NCBI GenBank assembly: GCA_002914805.1
Contig: JXTB01000192.1
Coordinates: 576,380-640,379, forward strand
Direction of reading: 5' to 3'
From: Parasponia andersonii
Taxonomy: Eukaryota > Streptophyta > Magnoliopsida > Rosales > Cannabaceae
DNA length: 64,000 bases
Shown here: in pieces, positions 1 to 11,300 of the stretch
Position numbering within the stretch: position 1 is the first letter of the stretch
How the letters are laid out: each line of letters starts with the position of its first letter
Notes under the pieces: generated by a model
Seen by the model: the letters and a program-made list of their open reading frames with translations, nothing else
What the model was told of the DNA's origin: nothing
Database searches by the model: none
Made by a program: the position numbers and the translations under genes

Positions 1-85
1 AAGACATAATAAATTTTAATTAGATAAAAAAAATAGCTAAAGAAAATACCTGCTGGACGGTGCATGTATATATATAGGCATTGGT

Positions 86-112
86 TCATATATATATATA
101 TATATATATATG
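86..112. repeat. (TA)n microsatellite
   Basis: Uninterrupted TA dinucleotide run inside the NPF intron. Similar runs occur at about 7687-7725, 19449-19494, 22793-22816 and 33237-33267. Confidence 0.9.
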
Positions 113-142
113 ACGAGAAGTTAAGGGAATAATTATCTATAC

Positions 143-626
143 CAAAAATTCAAGGCATCCTGCGATGACAGCAGTTTTGAATCTGCCGATGAAGGTGTCT
201 GCCAAAATGGCCATGAGAATGGAGAGAATGTAACAAGTTCCCATGAAGTTGGTAAGATGGTTAGCAGCTTCGGCTACATCGAAGTGCAGTATTACAATGA
301 AGTATGTAACCAAGTTCACCGCCAACGCCAAAGTCGCTAAGTTTTCAAATCCAAATGTGCCTAAAATTAACATACACAATATTAACAAGCTTAATTATAA
401 TATATGTTATGATCAAATTAATTGTATCTAGGATGACAATTTTCCTTAATTAGTGACTAATGTTAAGTATGCAAATCAATATGCATGCATGTTTTGAATA
501 TTATAGTGCATGAAAAAACTAATTACCTAGGATGAGCAAGGAAGCTCTCATTCCCCCATGTTTATACTTCAAAGCTGTTCTTCCTTTCCAATCCACTTTT
601 CCGTCAACAAGTTCAGGTTTGACCTC
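143..626 (-). CDS. NRT1/PTR-family (NPF) transporter, two 5' exons, partial
   Basis: Two exons of a proton-coupled nitrate/peptide-type transporter of the plasma or internal membrane. The upstream exon (about 626 down to 527) encodes the N-terminal NPF signature, including [18 protein letters not shown], and ends at a GT donor (plus-strand ac at 525-526). The next exon (360 down to 143) is 218 bp, the usual size of NPF exon 2. It encodes two hydrophobic helices with the family motifs ENLA, NFMGT and DTFIGR, and ends in GT at 141-142. The codon split across the intron rejoins in frame (CTAG|GC gives Leu-Gly). The start codon lies in an unseen upstream exon, and exons 3 onward lie left of the window. 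No lesion is visible in the two exons. Family is certain; the subfamily and substrate cannot be told. Confidence 0.88.
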
Positions 627-1642
627 CTGTATGCGAAGTGATGGTAATGAATATTTTATCAAAATTATTCGAGTTAAAACAGACAGTTTATTAAATGGAA
701 AAGTAACTACTTCAAGTTAAATATGAGGAAGAGAATTGATTGTACCATTATAACTAGGTAGCTAGCTAGAAGAGTCTCCCCTTGTGCTAGTTAACTAGAA
801 TTATATCTGCAGGAGTGAGATAATTGGTAAAGAGGCTACAATTATATATATAAGGATTAAAATGTACGTGGGATGCCGCTGTATATGATAAGGAGTGCTT
901 ACGACCACTTCTCATGAGCTATCGATGATACCTTTTTGATCTCTTTTAGATGTCATTATATGGCACTTTTGCAAGCGCATGACGCTGCCGACTTGGTGAT
1001 AACATTATAAGAGATTCCATTTCAATGTTTAGACTAGTCAGCGGATAAGTTATTATTTGCTAGTGTTAACTAAAATAGCCAAAAATAAATAAAACAAAAA
1101 TAAAAGTTCAATTACTAGCTAGACCCATTTACTCTGTTTATATTTGTGCTTTCTAGCATGCGTGTACGTTGGAGTAACAATGACTCAATGATATCTAAGC
1201 CCGTTTATTATTTATTCGTAAGGACTATAATACAAGCCGAACATATACATACAATCATGAATTGACACCAATGCGCTAATCATGTGTATTATTTATATTG
1301 TTGATATATATGTTAATTAGAGAACTTTTCCAAAATTAAGACCGCGACGTTAACTAAATATGTTTTGCGAAAGCGAAAGAAAAAAAATAAAAAACAATGT
1401 TTGATTCTCTTTTTAATTGGCTTTTAATTATACATTAGAAGTTGTAATTGAAATAGATCTAATTCTCTTAGTGATATGTATAGAACCCTCTAAAATCTCA
1501 TTTCTAAATTTGTAAGTGAAGATATCAATACATGGGAAAGGAAACACCGTTTCATTTCCTTCTGTTCATGCCATAACTTAATTATGGTTTGTGGTTTTAT
1601 GTTACCACGAGGCATATTCGGGTGGGAGTTATATATGCAAAC
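627..1642. other. Intergenic, AT-rich
   Basis: Probably holds the missing first exon and promoter of the minus-strand NPF gene, but no convincing ATG exon could be identified. No other gene, RNA or repeat was recognised up to the target-site duplication at 1643. Confidence 0.5.
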
Positions 1643-1647
1643 TAATT

Positions 1648-1996
1648 TTTTAGAGTTCATGACTCGAATTCTATTTGCCTTGGCCTGAAAATTTCGTGGT
1701 GCGATATATGTGGTATTTTTGTAATTAGGAGAATTTTTGAGATTTGTGGTGGAAGCGGAGGGATCGGGGTATTTTGTCCGTACAGTTTTCGTCCGTACAC
1801 ATATGTATTTTAAGGTTTTGAGATTATATATATTTTCGGCTTGGTAGTGTAAAACTCTACCTTCTGTACCTTATTTTTCGATATAGTGAAATTTCCTCCT
1901 CTGCCAGTGATTTTTTCCGATTAGGGTTTTCCACTTAAATCTATGTGTTCTTGTTTTTCATCTTTTTTGTCAATTATCATTTGGTAATTCTTAACA
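1648..1996 (+). repeat. 5' LTR of the copia element
   Basis: 349 bp, ending TTCTTAACA. Compared with the 3' LTR it lacks about 40 bp in the middle (the stretch with GGCCGATAGGCC), which accounts for the length difference. Confidence 0.93.
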
Positions 1997-1999
1997 AAC

Positions 2000-2011
2000 T
2001 AGTATCAGAGC
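2000..2011 (+). other. Primer binding site (initiator tRNA-Met type)
   Basis: TAGTATCAGAGC, one base from the classic plant copia site TGGTATCAGAGC, lies three bases after the 5' LTR. Confidence 0.85.
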
Positions 2012-2035
2012 TTTAATCCAGGTCTGATTACGATA

Positions 2036-5000
2036 ATGGCAACCATGAAGTATGATATTCTGCTTTTGGATCGTAACATCAGATTTTCGTTATGGTAGGT
2101 TAAGATGCGGGCTATCCTTGTGCAGTTGGATTTGGATGATGCACTATTAGGGATTAATGCGATGCCTTAATCGTTATCAATGGAGGAAAAGCAGCGAGGG
2201 ATCGAAAAGCCCTATCTCAAATTCAACTGCATCTATCGAATCAGATATTACAAGACGTTCTGAATGAGAAAATTGCCGCGGCTTTGTGGTTGAAATTAGA
2301 GTAGCTGTGCATGACGAAAAGTCTAACCTAGCTGCATCAGAAGCAGCGACTGTATTCTCATCGTATGGTAGAAGGTACGTCTCTAGAAGAGCATATAAAC
2401 GTCTTTAAGGAAATTGTTTCTGATCTGGAAGCTTTGGAGGTTAAATATGAGTCTAAGGATTTAGCGTTGATTTTGTTGTGTTCGCCCCCTTCATATACAC
2501 CTTTTAGAGACACTATTTTATATAGTCGTGAATCCCTTACTTTGAGCATAGCTTATGATTCTCTGCTCTCTAAGGAGAAGATAGATCAGATTGTTACAGG
2601 GACTAAGACTCAGGCAGAGGGTCTCGTTGCTAGAGGTAGAATACAGGAAAGAACTTTTGGGAGTGATAATAGAGGCAGATCAAAATCTAGAAATAAAAGT
2701 AAAACTTGCAATTATTGCAAGAAAAATGGCCACATCAAATCTGAATGTTATAAGCTTCAGAACAAGAATAAGAAGGCTGCTCCTAATCACAAGGGAAAAC
2801 AAACTAAAAATACTGGTGAAGTCAGTGTTGCCGAAGATAATAACAGTGATGGAGAACTCTTAGTTGTTTTTGATGGCGACTCCAAACCATGTGATGACTA
2901 GATTCTCGATTCTGGTTGCACGTTTCATATGTGTCCTAATAGGGACTGGTTTTCGACATATGAAACGGTAGCCAAAGGTGCTGTGTTGATGGGAAATAAT
3001 ACGTCTTGTAAAGTTACTGGTGTTGGAACAGTCAAAATTAAGATGTTTGATGGAGTTGTCAGGACTCTCAGTAGTATGAGATATGTTCCAGATTTAAAGA
3101 GAAATCTGATCTCTTTGAGTACTCTTAATTCAAAAGGGTACAAGTACACTGGTGAAGGTGGAGCTCTGAAGGTTTCCAGAGGAGCTCTTGTCGTGATGAA
3201 GGGCCAGAAAAGATCTGTCAAATTATATGTCTTGTTGGGTTCTACAGTTACCGGTGAAGCAGCTATCTCTACTCCTTTGTTGTCAGATGACGAAGTCACT
3301 AGACTTTAACATATGCGTCTTGGGCATATGAGTGAGAATGGCATGGCTGAATTGAGCAAAAGAGGACTTCTTGATGGGCAAAGTACTAGTAAACTGAAGT
3401 TTTGTGAGCATTGCATTTTTGAAAAACAGAAGAGAGTCAGATTTACAAAAGGTATCCACAACACAAAGGGAACACTTGATTATATACATTCTGATCTCTG
3501 GGAACTATCTAAGGTACCTTCTAAAGGAGGTGCTAGATATTTGCTGACGATTATCGATGATTTCTCCAGAAAGCTTTGGGTGTTTTTCCTGAAGCATAAG
3601 AATGATATGTTACCTACATTTAAGGAGTGGAAGACTATGATCGAGAAGCATATCAAACATCTCCACACTGATAATGGCTTGGAGTTTTGTTCTGATGAGT
3701 TTAATGTTTTTTGTAAATCAGAAAGAATCGTGAGGCATTTAACAGTTCACCATACTCCGTAACAAAATAGTGTGGTAGAGCGTATAAATAGGACTTTAAT
3801 GGAGAGTGTACGTTGCATGCTCTCGAATGCTCGTTTATCTAAGTCTTTTTGGGCAGAAGCTGCCTCTACAGCCTGTTTCAGATTAATCGATCTCCCTCAA
3901 CTGCTATTGAGAAAAAGACTCCAGAAGAGATATGGTCTGGTACTCCTGCTAATTATCCTGATTTAATGATATTTGGGTGTCCTGCATATGCTCATGTTGA
4001 TAATGGAAAGTTAGAACCAAGATCTATGAAGTGTATCTTTCTAGGCTATAAGGCTGGTGTTAAAGAATATAAGCTATGGATCCAGAAACTCGGAAGATTA
4101 TAATGAGTAGAGATGTTATTTTTGATTAATCTGCTATACTTTGTGATTTGTCTCTTAGAGATTCTAGTAGTAAACATCAGCAGAAATCAAAAACTCAGGT
4201 GGAGCTTGAGATTGGGTTAGAATCTACACTAGCATCTATATCTCAGTCAGTATCCTCTACACCACTATTGCCACCACCAGCGTCACCATAATATTCTATT
4301 GCTAAAAACAGGCCTAAAAGAGATATTAGACCTCCACAAAGGTATGTTGAGGCCGATCTAGTTGCCTATGCTTTAAATGTGGCTGAAGATATAGATTCTA
4401 GTGAAGAACCTTCTACCTATGCAGAAGCAGTTAGTTGTAATGACTCTGGGAAATGGATGAATGCCATGCAAGAGGAGATGGAATCACTTCATAAGAATGG
4501 CACATGGTACTTGGTGAAACTACCTAGAGATAAGAAAGTTGTTCGCTGCAAATGAGTCTACAAAAGGAAAGAAGGAACACCAGGAATTGAAGAATCCAGG
4601 TATAAGGGGAGACTAGTTGCAAAGGGCTACAGTCAGGTTCCACGCGTAGACTTTATAGATGTGTTTTCTTCAGTTGTAAAGCATAGTTCAATTCGAGCTT
4701 TACTTGGTATTGTGGCTATGCATGATCTTGAGCTTGAGTAGTTAGATGTGAAGACAGCATTCTTACATAGAGAACTTGAAGAAAACATCTACATGGAATA
4801 GCCAGAGGATTTTATAGACTCAGGAAAGGAGGACTATGTGTGCTTATTGAAGAAATCTATGTATGGCCTGAAACAGTCACCCAGATAGTGGTATAAGAGG
4901 TTTGATTCATTTATGACCACTCATGATTTCAAGAGAAGCAGCTATGATAGTTGCGTCTACTTTAAAAAGAGTGTTGATAGGTCTTTTATATATCTACTCT

Positions 5001-5965
5001 TATATATCGATGACATGTTGATAGCAGCCAAGAATAAAGAAGAGATTAGAAAGGTCAAAAACCAGCTTAGTAAGGAGTTTGAGATGAAAGATTTAGGAAC
5101 AGCAAAAAAGATACTTGGAATAGAGATTCTGAGAAATAGAAAGGCAGGTAAATTGTACCTAAGTCAAAAATGGTATATTGAGAAAGTTCTGTACAGATTT
5201 AATATGCAGAATGCTAAACCTGTTAGTACTTCATTAGCGGCTCATTTCAGACTTTCATCTATTTTATCTCTAAAATCAGATGATGAGATTGATTATATGT
5301 CTCGAGTTCCATATTCTAGTGCAATGGGATCTCTTATATATGCTATGGTTTGTTCTCGTCCAAATTTGTCATATGCAGTCAGCGCTGTTAGTAGATACAT
5401 GACGAATCCTAGTAAAGAACATTAGAAAGCAGTTCAGTGGATTTTTAGATACTTACATAGCTCTACTGATGCTTGTTTGTAATTTGGGAGAATTAAAAGT
5501 GGAGTTATTGGATATGTTGATTCTGATTTTACTGGAGACCTTAATAAAAAAAGATCTCTCACTGAGTATATTTTCACCATTGGTGATTGTGCTATCAGTT
5601 GGAAAGCTACTTTACAGACTACAGTTGCATTATCAACTACTGAGGCTGAATACATGGCTATTACTGAAGCGTGTAAGGAAGTTATTTGGTTGAAAAGATT
5701 ATTTAGTGAACTCAGTGAAGACTTACAATTGACCACAATCTTTTGTGACAGTCAGAGTACTATTTTTCTCACAAAAGATCAGATGTTTCATGAGAGGACT
5801 AAGCACATTGATGTGCGGTATCATTTTATTCGTGATATTATTGCTCGAGATGATATAATTGTGAGCAAAGTTAGTACTCATGATAATTCTGCTGATATGA
5901 TAACTAAGACACTTCCTGGAGACAAGTTTAAATATTGCTTAGACTTGGTTGGTGTTACTTACTGA
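2036..5965 (+). pseudogene. copia Gag-Pol polyprotein, multiply interrupted
   Basis: Start ATG at 2036. Recognisable parts in order: Gag with a CCHC zinc knuckle (CNYCKKNGHIKSEC, near 2707); aspartic protease around 2900 (LDSGCTFHM); the HHCC integrase zinc finger near 3313-3420; the integrase core (DDFSRKLWVFF near 3553 and the TDNG motif near 3670); reverse transcriptase (LDVKTAF near 4742, YIDDML near 5005); and RNase H with STTEAEY near 5635. In-frame stops sit where conserved Gln or Trp codons are expected, for example 3760-3762, 4553-4555, 4739-4741, 4799-4801, 4886-4888 and 5423-5425. At least one frameshift lies in integrase near 3880. The domain order and the motif [15 protein letters not shown] fit a copia lineage related to Tork, but the lineage call is tentative. 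Confidence 0.93.
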
Positions 5966-6056
5966 ATTTTGCCTTCTTTGTGGAAGAGGTGGAGAATATA
6001 TTTTTTGTCGAAAATTAGAGTTATTCCTTAATTAGAATTCGTGTCAAGGTGGAGAT

Positions 6057-6442
6057 TGTTAGAGTTCGTGACTCGAATTCTATTTGCCCTGGTCCGAAAA
6101 CTTCGCGATGCGACATATGTGGCATTTTTGTAATTGGGAGAAATTTTGAGATCTGTAGTGGAAGCGGAGGGATCAGGCCGATAGGCCCCCGCGATATGGA
6201 CCTATTTTATTAGACCGTTTTATCCGTACAGTTTTCGTCCGTACACATATGTATTTTAAGGTTTTGAGATTATATATATTTTCGACTTGATCGTGTAAAA
6301 CTCCACTTTCTGTACCTTATTTTTCGACATAGTGAAATTTCTTTCTCTGCTAGTTATTTTTCTCGATTAGGGTTTTCACTTAAATCTATGTGTTCTTATT
6401 TTTCATCTTTTTTGTCAATTATCATTTGGTAATTCTTTAACA
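6057..6442 (+). repeat. 3' LTR of the copia element
   Basis: 386 bp with intact TG...CA ends, starting TGTTAGAGTTCG and ending TTCTTTAACA, followed directly by the TAATT target duplication. Confidence 0.95.
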
Positions 6443-6447
6443 TAATT

Positions 6448-8335
6448 GTTATTTGGCATGTCTTATATAGATACCCTATTGGAGATGTTATTCCTTTATT
6501 TATGTTGCCTTTTTAAGGTCGTTTTTGTGGTTTTTCACATTGTAACTCTTTTTTGTTCCCTTATTTTATTTTTAACAACATTTGTCATGCTTTAAATTGC
6601 AGAATTAGTTACGTGTCAGCTTAATTAAGATGCTTCTAGTCCCTTTTATAGCTCGTCTTTTCATTAAAAAGGAAAAATCTATGCACCTAGATATTGAAAA
6701 AGAAAGATGAATATCTATCCGGTCATGAATTGCGCATTAAGGTGGCATTTTTGTGTTTGTGCTTTCTTAACTGACCAGATCAGCATTTGAACAGTGATCT
6801 AGTAGAAACAGCATCAGTGTATATGCACCAAAATCCAACAGGGTTCCAACAAAATCTCTCGTTGAGTAGTGGAGATGAACCTCTTTGCTCTTGGACACAA
6901 GCATGTGCCACTTTCTTCATCCGTTACTACCAATCACTTTAGGCAGTTACTATTATATAGATGCCAGGTTGTCATGACATAAGTTTGAAAATTCATAAAC
7001 CATTGTTAAATGTCATTGTAACAGAGACTACTAATTTATATGTCCCCATTTCCATAGTCCAACAGCTGGGTGGGTCCACTTATAAACAAGAAAAAAAGAA
7101 AGGACTTACATGTTGTCGTTTAGGCAAAATTTAGACAAAGTGCTGACAAGCACTTGAAGATTACATGTCAAGTGTCTAAAGTTTAATACAAAAGTCTATT
7201 AAAAAAGGGACATATATATGTTGTCTTACTTATTATTTATCTTATTCTTTACGTGACTGTTTACACATTGATGTAAAAATATAACGGTAGTAGTAAGTAA
7301 CAATCATGCCTTTTAGCAATACTCGGTCCAGGCTCAGTGGGATCTGCACTGTCCCCAGTTTTGAGATATTTTTACTCGATATATTAGTCGTCTATACAGT
7401 CTGAACCACGGACTATGGTTGTTCATGTGTGTTTGGAGGGAACACACAGGACTTGGTCTAGTGTACATTTATAATTTCTACGAGTTTTCTGGCCTAAAGA
7501 TGAAGAGAAAAACAGCAAGAAGGAAATAACGAGGGATTACAGACTGTCATTATTTCATATTTAATAGGTGCATTGCTTCGTATTGACTACTAGTATAAAG
7601 CTGCAGTCACAATTGTCACAGTGCCCACTTGCCTCTTTAAGTCAAGAACCTCTCCAAAGAATCAGATCAGGTTACCATTTGTCGACCTCAATATATATAT
7701 ATACATATGTGTATATATATATATACGTACACATAGTACATGAATGTAGTCTTCATGTAGTCGCGTTCAAGGTCTGATCCCATCACATGATTTTGTCAAT
7801 TCAGACTACATTTTTCCCAATCTATACACATTTCTCCAATATAGATTGAGAAAAATGTGTTGTGAAATGGCATAAATATGTGACGGCAACAATCATGAGA
7901 CCGTATCCAAAGCCATACATATATGTGTATATTTGTATATGTGAGTGTACGTAAAAATCTATCTTATAATTCGTTTAACAGATCCAAGCCGTTTGCAATA
8001 GTGCATTTAAACAGATGGTAAATATATACATTAAAACTCTGTCGTTGTAACTCTTACCATTATCATCAAATGGGTAAATTTTTATCATACCATTGTGTGT
8101 GTAAATATATCAACTTCAACAACTCGACTATTATTACTCAATATTACAATCTGTATCTTCTAGCAAACAAATTGTAGGAAGGAAAACTCTCAGACAAACA
8201 ATGATTGTGACTAGCAACTGAAGACGGTTTACAAACAAAATGAACAAGATGTACAGAACGGGACTGCCTGTGCAAAGAATGCTTGTCTAAAAATTCCTAT
8301 TGAGAAAGCCTAAAATTACAAAATGTAAAAGATGC
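6448..8335. other. Intergenic DNA downstream of CAD1
   Basis: AT-rich, with a (TA)n run near 7690-7725. The last few hundred bases before 8336 should contain the 3' UTR of the minus-strand CAD1 gene. No other gene seen. Confidence 0.5.
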
Positions 8336-11300
8336 TCAGTAGTTCAGCAAGGAGTACTTCACTCGCAGTACAATCTTTCCTTTGTCTACTCCAAGTTTGG
8401 CACCCGTGACCAACCAATGACCAGGAATATCTTGCGGACCCTTCGACATTTCTGTCATGTCTACAATTTTTGCCAGTTTTCCAGTTTGGGTTGAGCCATC
8501 TTCCTTTTTATCATCTGTGGTTCTGTTGTTTACGTTTGAAGAAGAAGATCCATCAGACTTTTGCACAGAAGATGGGGCAGATGGGCTGTGATCCCAAACA
8601 GACCGCCTTATTGTGCAGCCCGGAACTTTGGAGAATAGGAGTTTGAGGTGCAAGACATTTTTGGGGCCGAAATCCCAAACACCAAGCTGCGCTCCAGTGA
8701 CGATGTGAACACCAGATAGGTCTCCTATGCTTGTCTCTGTGTACTCAATTGGTGCAGTGCTTACATGGGAGAAGTTCTTCCACTTAATTGGTTCAAACCA
8801 ACGGCTGTCTTGCTCCTCTGGACCTTGCCACTTGGGAGCACCGATGGCCACATGTGTGTCCCAGTGTGGTTGGAGGATCTTAGGAAGCGACACTAAATGC
8901 TGCAAATGAATAGCAAGTCGGTTCTGTTTGATGCCTTCTAGGCCAAGTCTGAGCCCAGTGACTGGCTTACGGCCTACCGTTACCTGTACAAATATAAAGA
9001 CTCTTAATTCAAAATAATAGGTCATTTATAGCTCAACCAGCATAAATACTTATTCATTATAAAGAAAATTTAGACGCAACAAAGGTGATACAGTCTTTGA
9101 TAAAGAAAATTTGGAAGGAGCGTAATCTTAGGAAGATCGCTGTTATTAGCTTTGAACTTATTCATGATTTTGTGAAGACAGCCTGAAACTTCACATCCAG
9201 GTCACCAGAAACCGCACATTTCATGGTGGTCAGTGCATTCTATTAGTTTCCAGCTTCTTTTAACATAATTTTCCCCACTATTCAAGTAGCATGCTTAATT
9301 CTTTTCTTCCCTCCAATTTGAATCTATTTTGATAAAACCGGAAATGTGATTTTTTCCCCTTTTTTTTTACCATAAACATTAAGAGTAGTCTTCAGACTAT
9401 GAGACGTACCTGTTCAGGGCTGACATAAAGCTTGGGACCCATCAAGCTAAACTGAAGAGATGAGCATACAGGCTCCTTTCTTTGCAAGTTATTATGCTCT
9501 GGAGCCCAAACTCGAGCAATTTGAAAATCCAAGAAATACTGAAGATCTTCAATAGGTGGCTTGTCTGGTAATAAGACAATGACAAATCTCAACTGCTAGA
9601 ACTACGCTAAGTATAACGAAAAATATGAAGATAAGAATTCCAAAATAGAATATGATATGACATTAAACTAAAAGACCAAAATATTTAACTACATATTTTC
9701 AACTATCAAAAATTTTCGCAAACATGCCAACAGGACGACCTTATGGACATACTTTCACAAGAGAAAAGTCAAAGTAGGTTGTATTTCTCCAAAAGTTTTA
9801 CTTTTTGTTTGGCCTGATTGTCTAAAATATTTACATTTTTTGACCTATCATCAAGAAAACATTCCAATGAGAAGTCAACATGACTAATTTGTCAACAAAG
9901 GATCCTTTCTTTTTCCAGTACTAGATCACTTAGTGGACAAAGTACAAGATCTTTAAATGTATTTTTCTTCTAAAAGAATTAATTTCTTCTGAATTTATCA
10001 TCACACTTAATGAGATTAAGCTTTCTCATATCACCAACTGCTGCCCACCGACCCAAATCAGACTTGCCAGTTGCGACTGCCAGCATTTGCTGACTGAATT
10101 TCAGCAACTGCTATCATCCAGCAGACATCTCTAACAATGGTTGGCGGGCAGCAGCAAGTGATACTTTGACCATTTAAAAAACAAAACAAAAGAAAAACAA
10201 AAAACCAAATACAAATACAAAAAGATAAGAGTTTACTTTGAAATAAAAGGTAAAAATCCAAGTACAACAAAGACCATAAACCATTTCAAGCTGAAACCTA
10301 AGCCCTTCTTCTGGTAAGAATGGAGTATAAATTTAATAAACCATATAAACGTGATACTTCATATTTCTAGTTGGCACTCTCCCTGACGACGACAAGCAAA
10401 TTAACCAAAAAGCAAATGAAACATGGTGTCAGGTTTATAACATAATGTATAGGAATTAAAATTATTCTCAATTATCATATTAAACCATTATGGATAATAA
10501 AAAATGTAAGTTTTAGTTTGTATCTTACACGCCAGATACAACTCAATTGCACGAGCTAAATGCTTTATTCCAGGTACTCCTTCAAGTAGAGAAACAATGG
10601 GAGTGAATGTCATGTTTATCACGTCTGGTGCTAACCCCACAGTCTCTGCCCACTTGGAATGACTCTGCTCAAGATCATCTCCCCCTCGTCTCCTAAAAAT
10701 TACAGTAACATCCTGCCGCATAAAATTGAATTATGAAGGAATTTTTTGGGCAAAATCCAGATATATTAACAACAAACAGGAACTACATTGGAGGGGGAAG
10801 AAAAGGCTGTATGCAAACTATTTGAAGAATAGGGCAGAGGATAGAATTACGAAACACTAACAGTAAAATAAGGCTCCTCCTGTGAAAGAGTAGGAAATTG
10901 AACCACATCTTAATACTGATTTTTTCATAATCAGAAAATTGTTAAAAGATACTAACCTTATCTTTGTATTTAAATGGGCCAGCAGTTGACTGGCTTTTTG
11001 GGTCAAACCTATGATCACCCATGTCTTTCACGTAATTCTCAATGTCCAACGCTGTCAAAGGAGATGACTGGTGCTGCCTTATGTAAACTACATCTCTTCC
11101 ACCAATTGTTGCGGATGTAACAATATGGGTACCAAAATTCTCAATAAAACTGCAAAAATGAAAAGAAAATAAATCAGTGGAAAATGATTGTCAACTTGTA
11201 GACCAAATTATTCTCCAAATCAAATACAAGATCCAGCCAATAAATTGCTAGACCACAGCATTATATCTCTTCTACATGATTAAATATGGAAACGGTGTCT

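Larger units (their letters stand above)
1648..6442 (+). mobile_element. Full-length, inactive Ty1/copia LTR retrotransposon
   Basis: A 4.8-kb element with two direct LTRs (1648-1996 and 6057-6442), a tRNA-Met-type primer binding site and a purine tract (AAGGTGGAGAT) just before the 3' LTR. It is flanked by a perfect 5-bp target duplication TAATT (1643-1647 and 6443-6447). Internal order is gag, protease, integrase, reverse transcriptase, RNase H, which defines Ty1/copia. The 3' LTR starts with canonical TGTTAGAG; the 5' LTR starts TTTTAGAG, so its terminal TG has mutated. By eye the LTRs differ at about one base in ten, nearly all transitions, so the insertion is old. Many in-frame stops make it non-functional. 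Confidence 0.96.

Noticed and set aside
1-58. Possible third NPF exon around 45-60 (minus) reading TVQQ before a GT
   Set aside because: The stretch upstream of it is a (TA)n run and no acceptor plus family block (usually GL...LLTVQA) could be read in frame.
7568-7777. 69-residue open frame on the plus strand
   Set aside because: Half of it is a translated (TA)n microsatellite; no resemblance to a protein.
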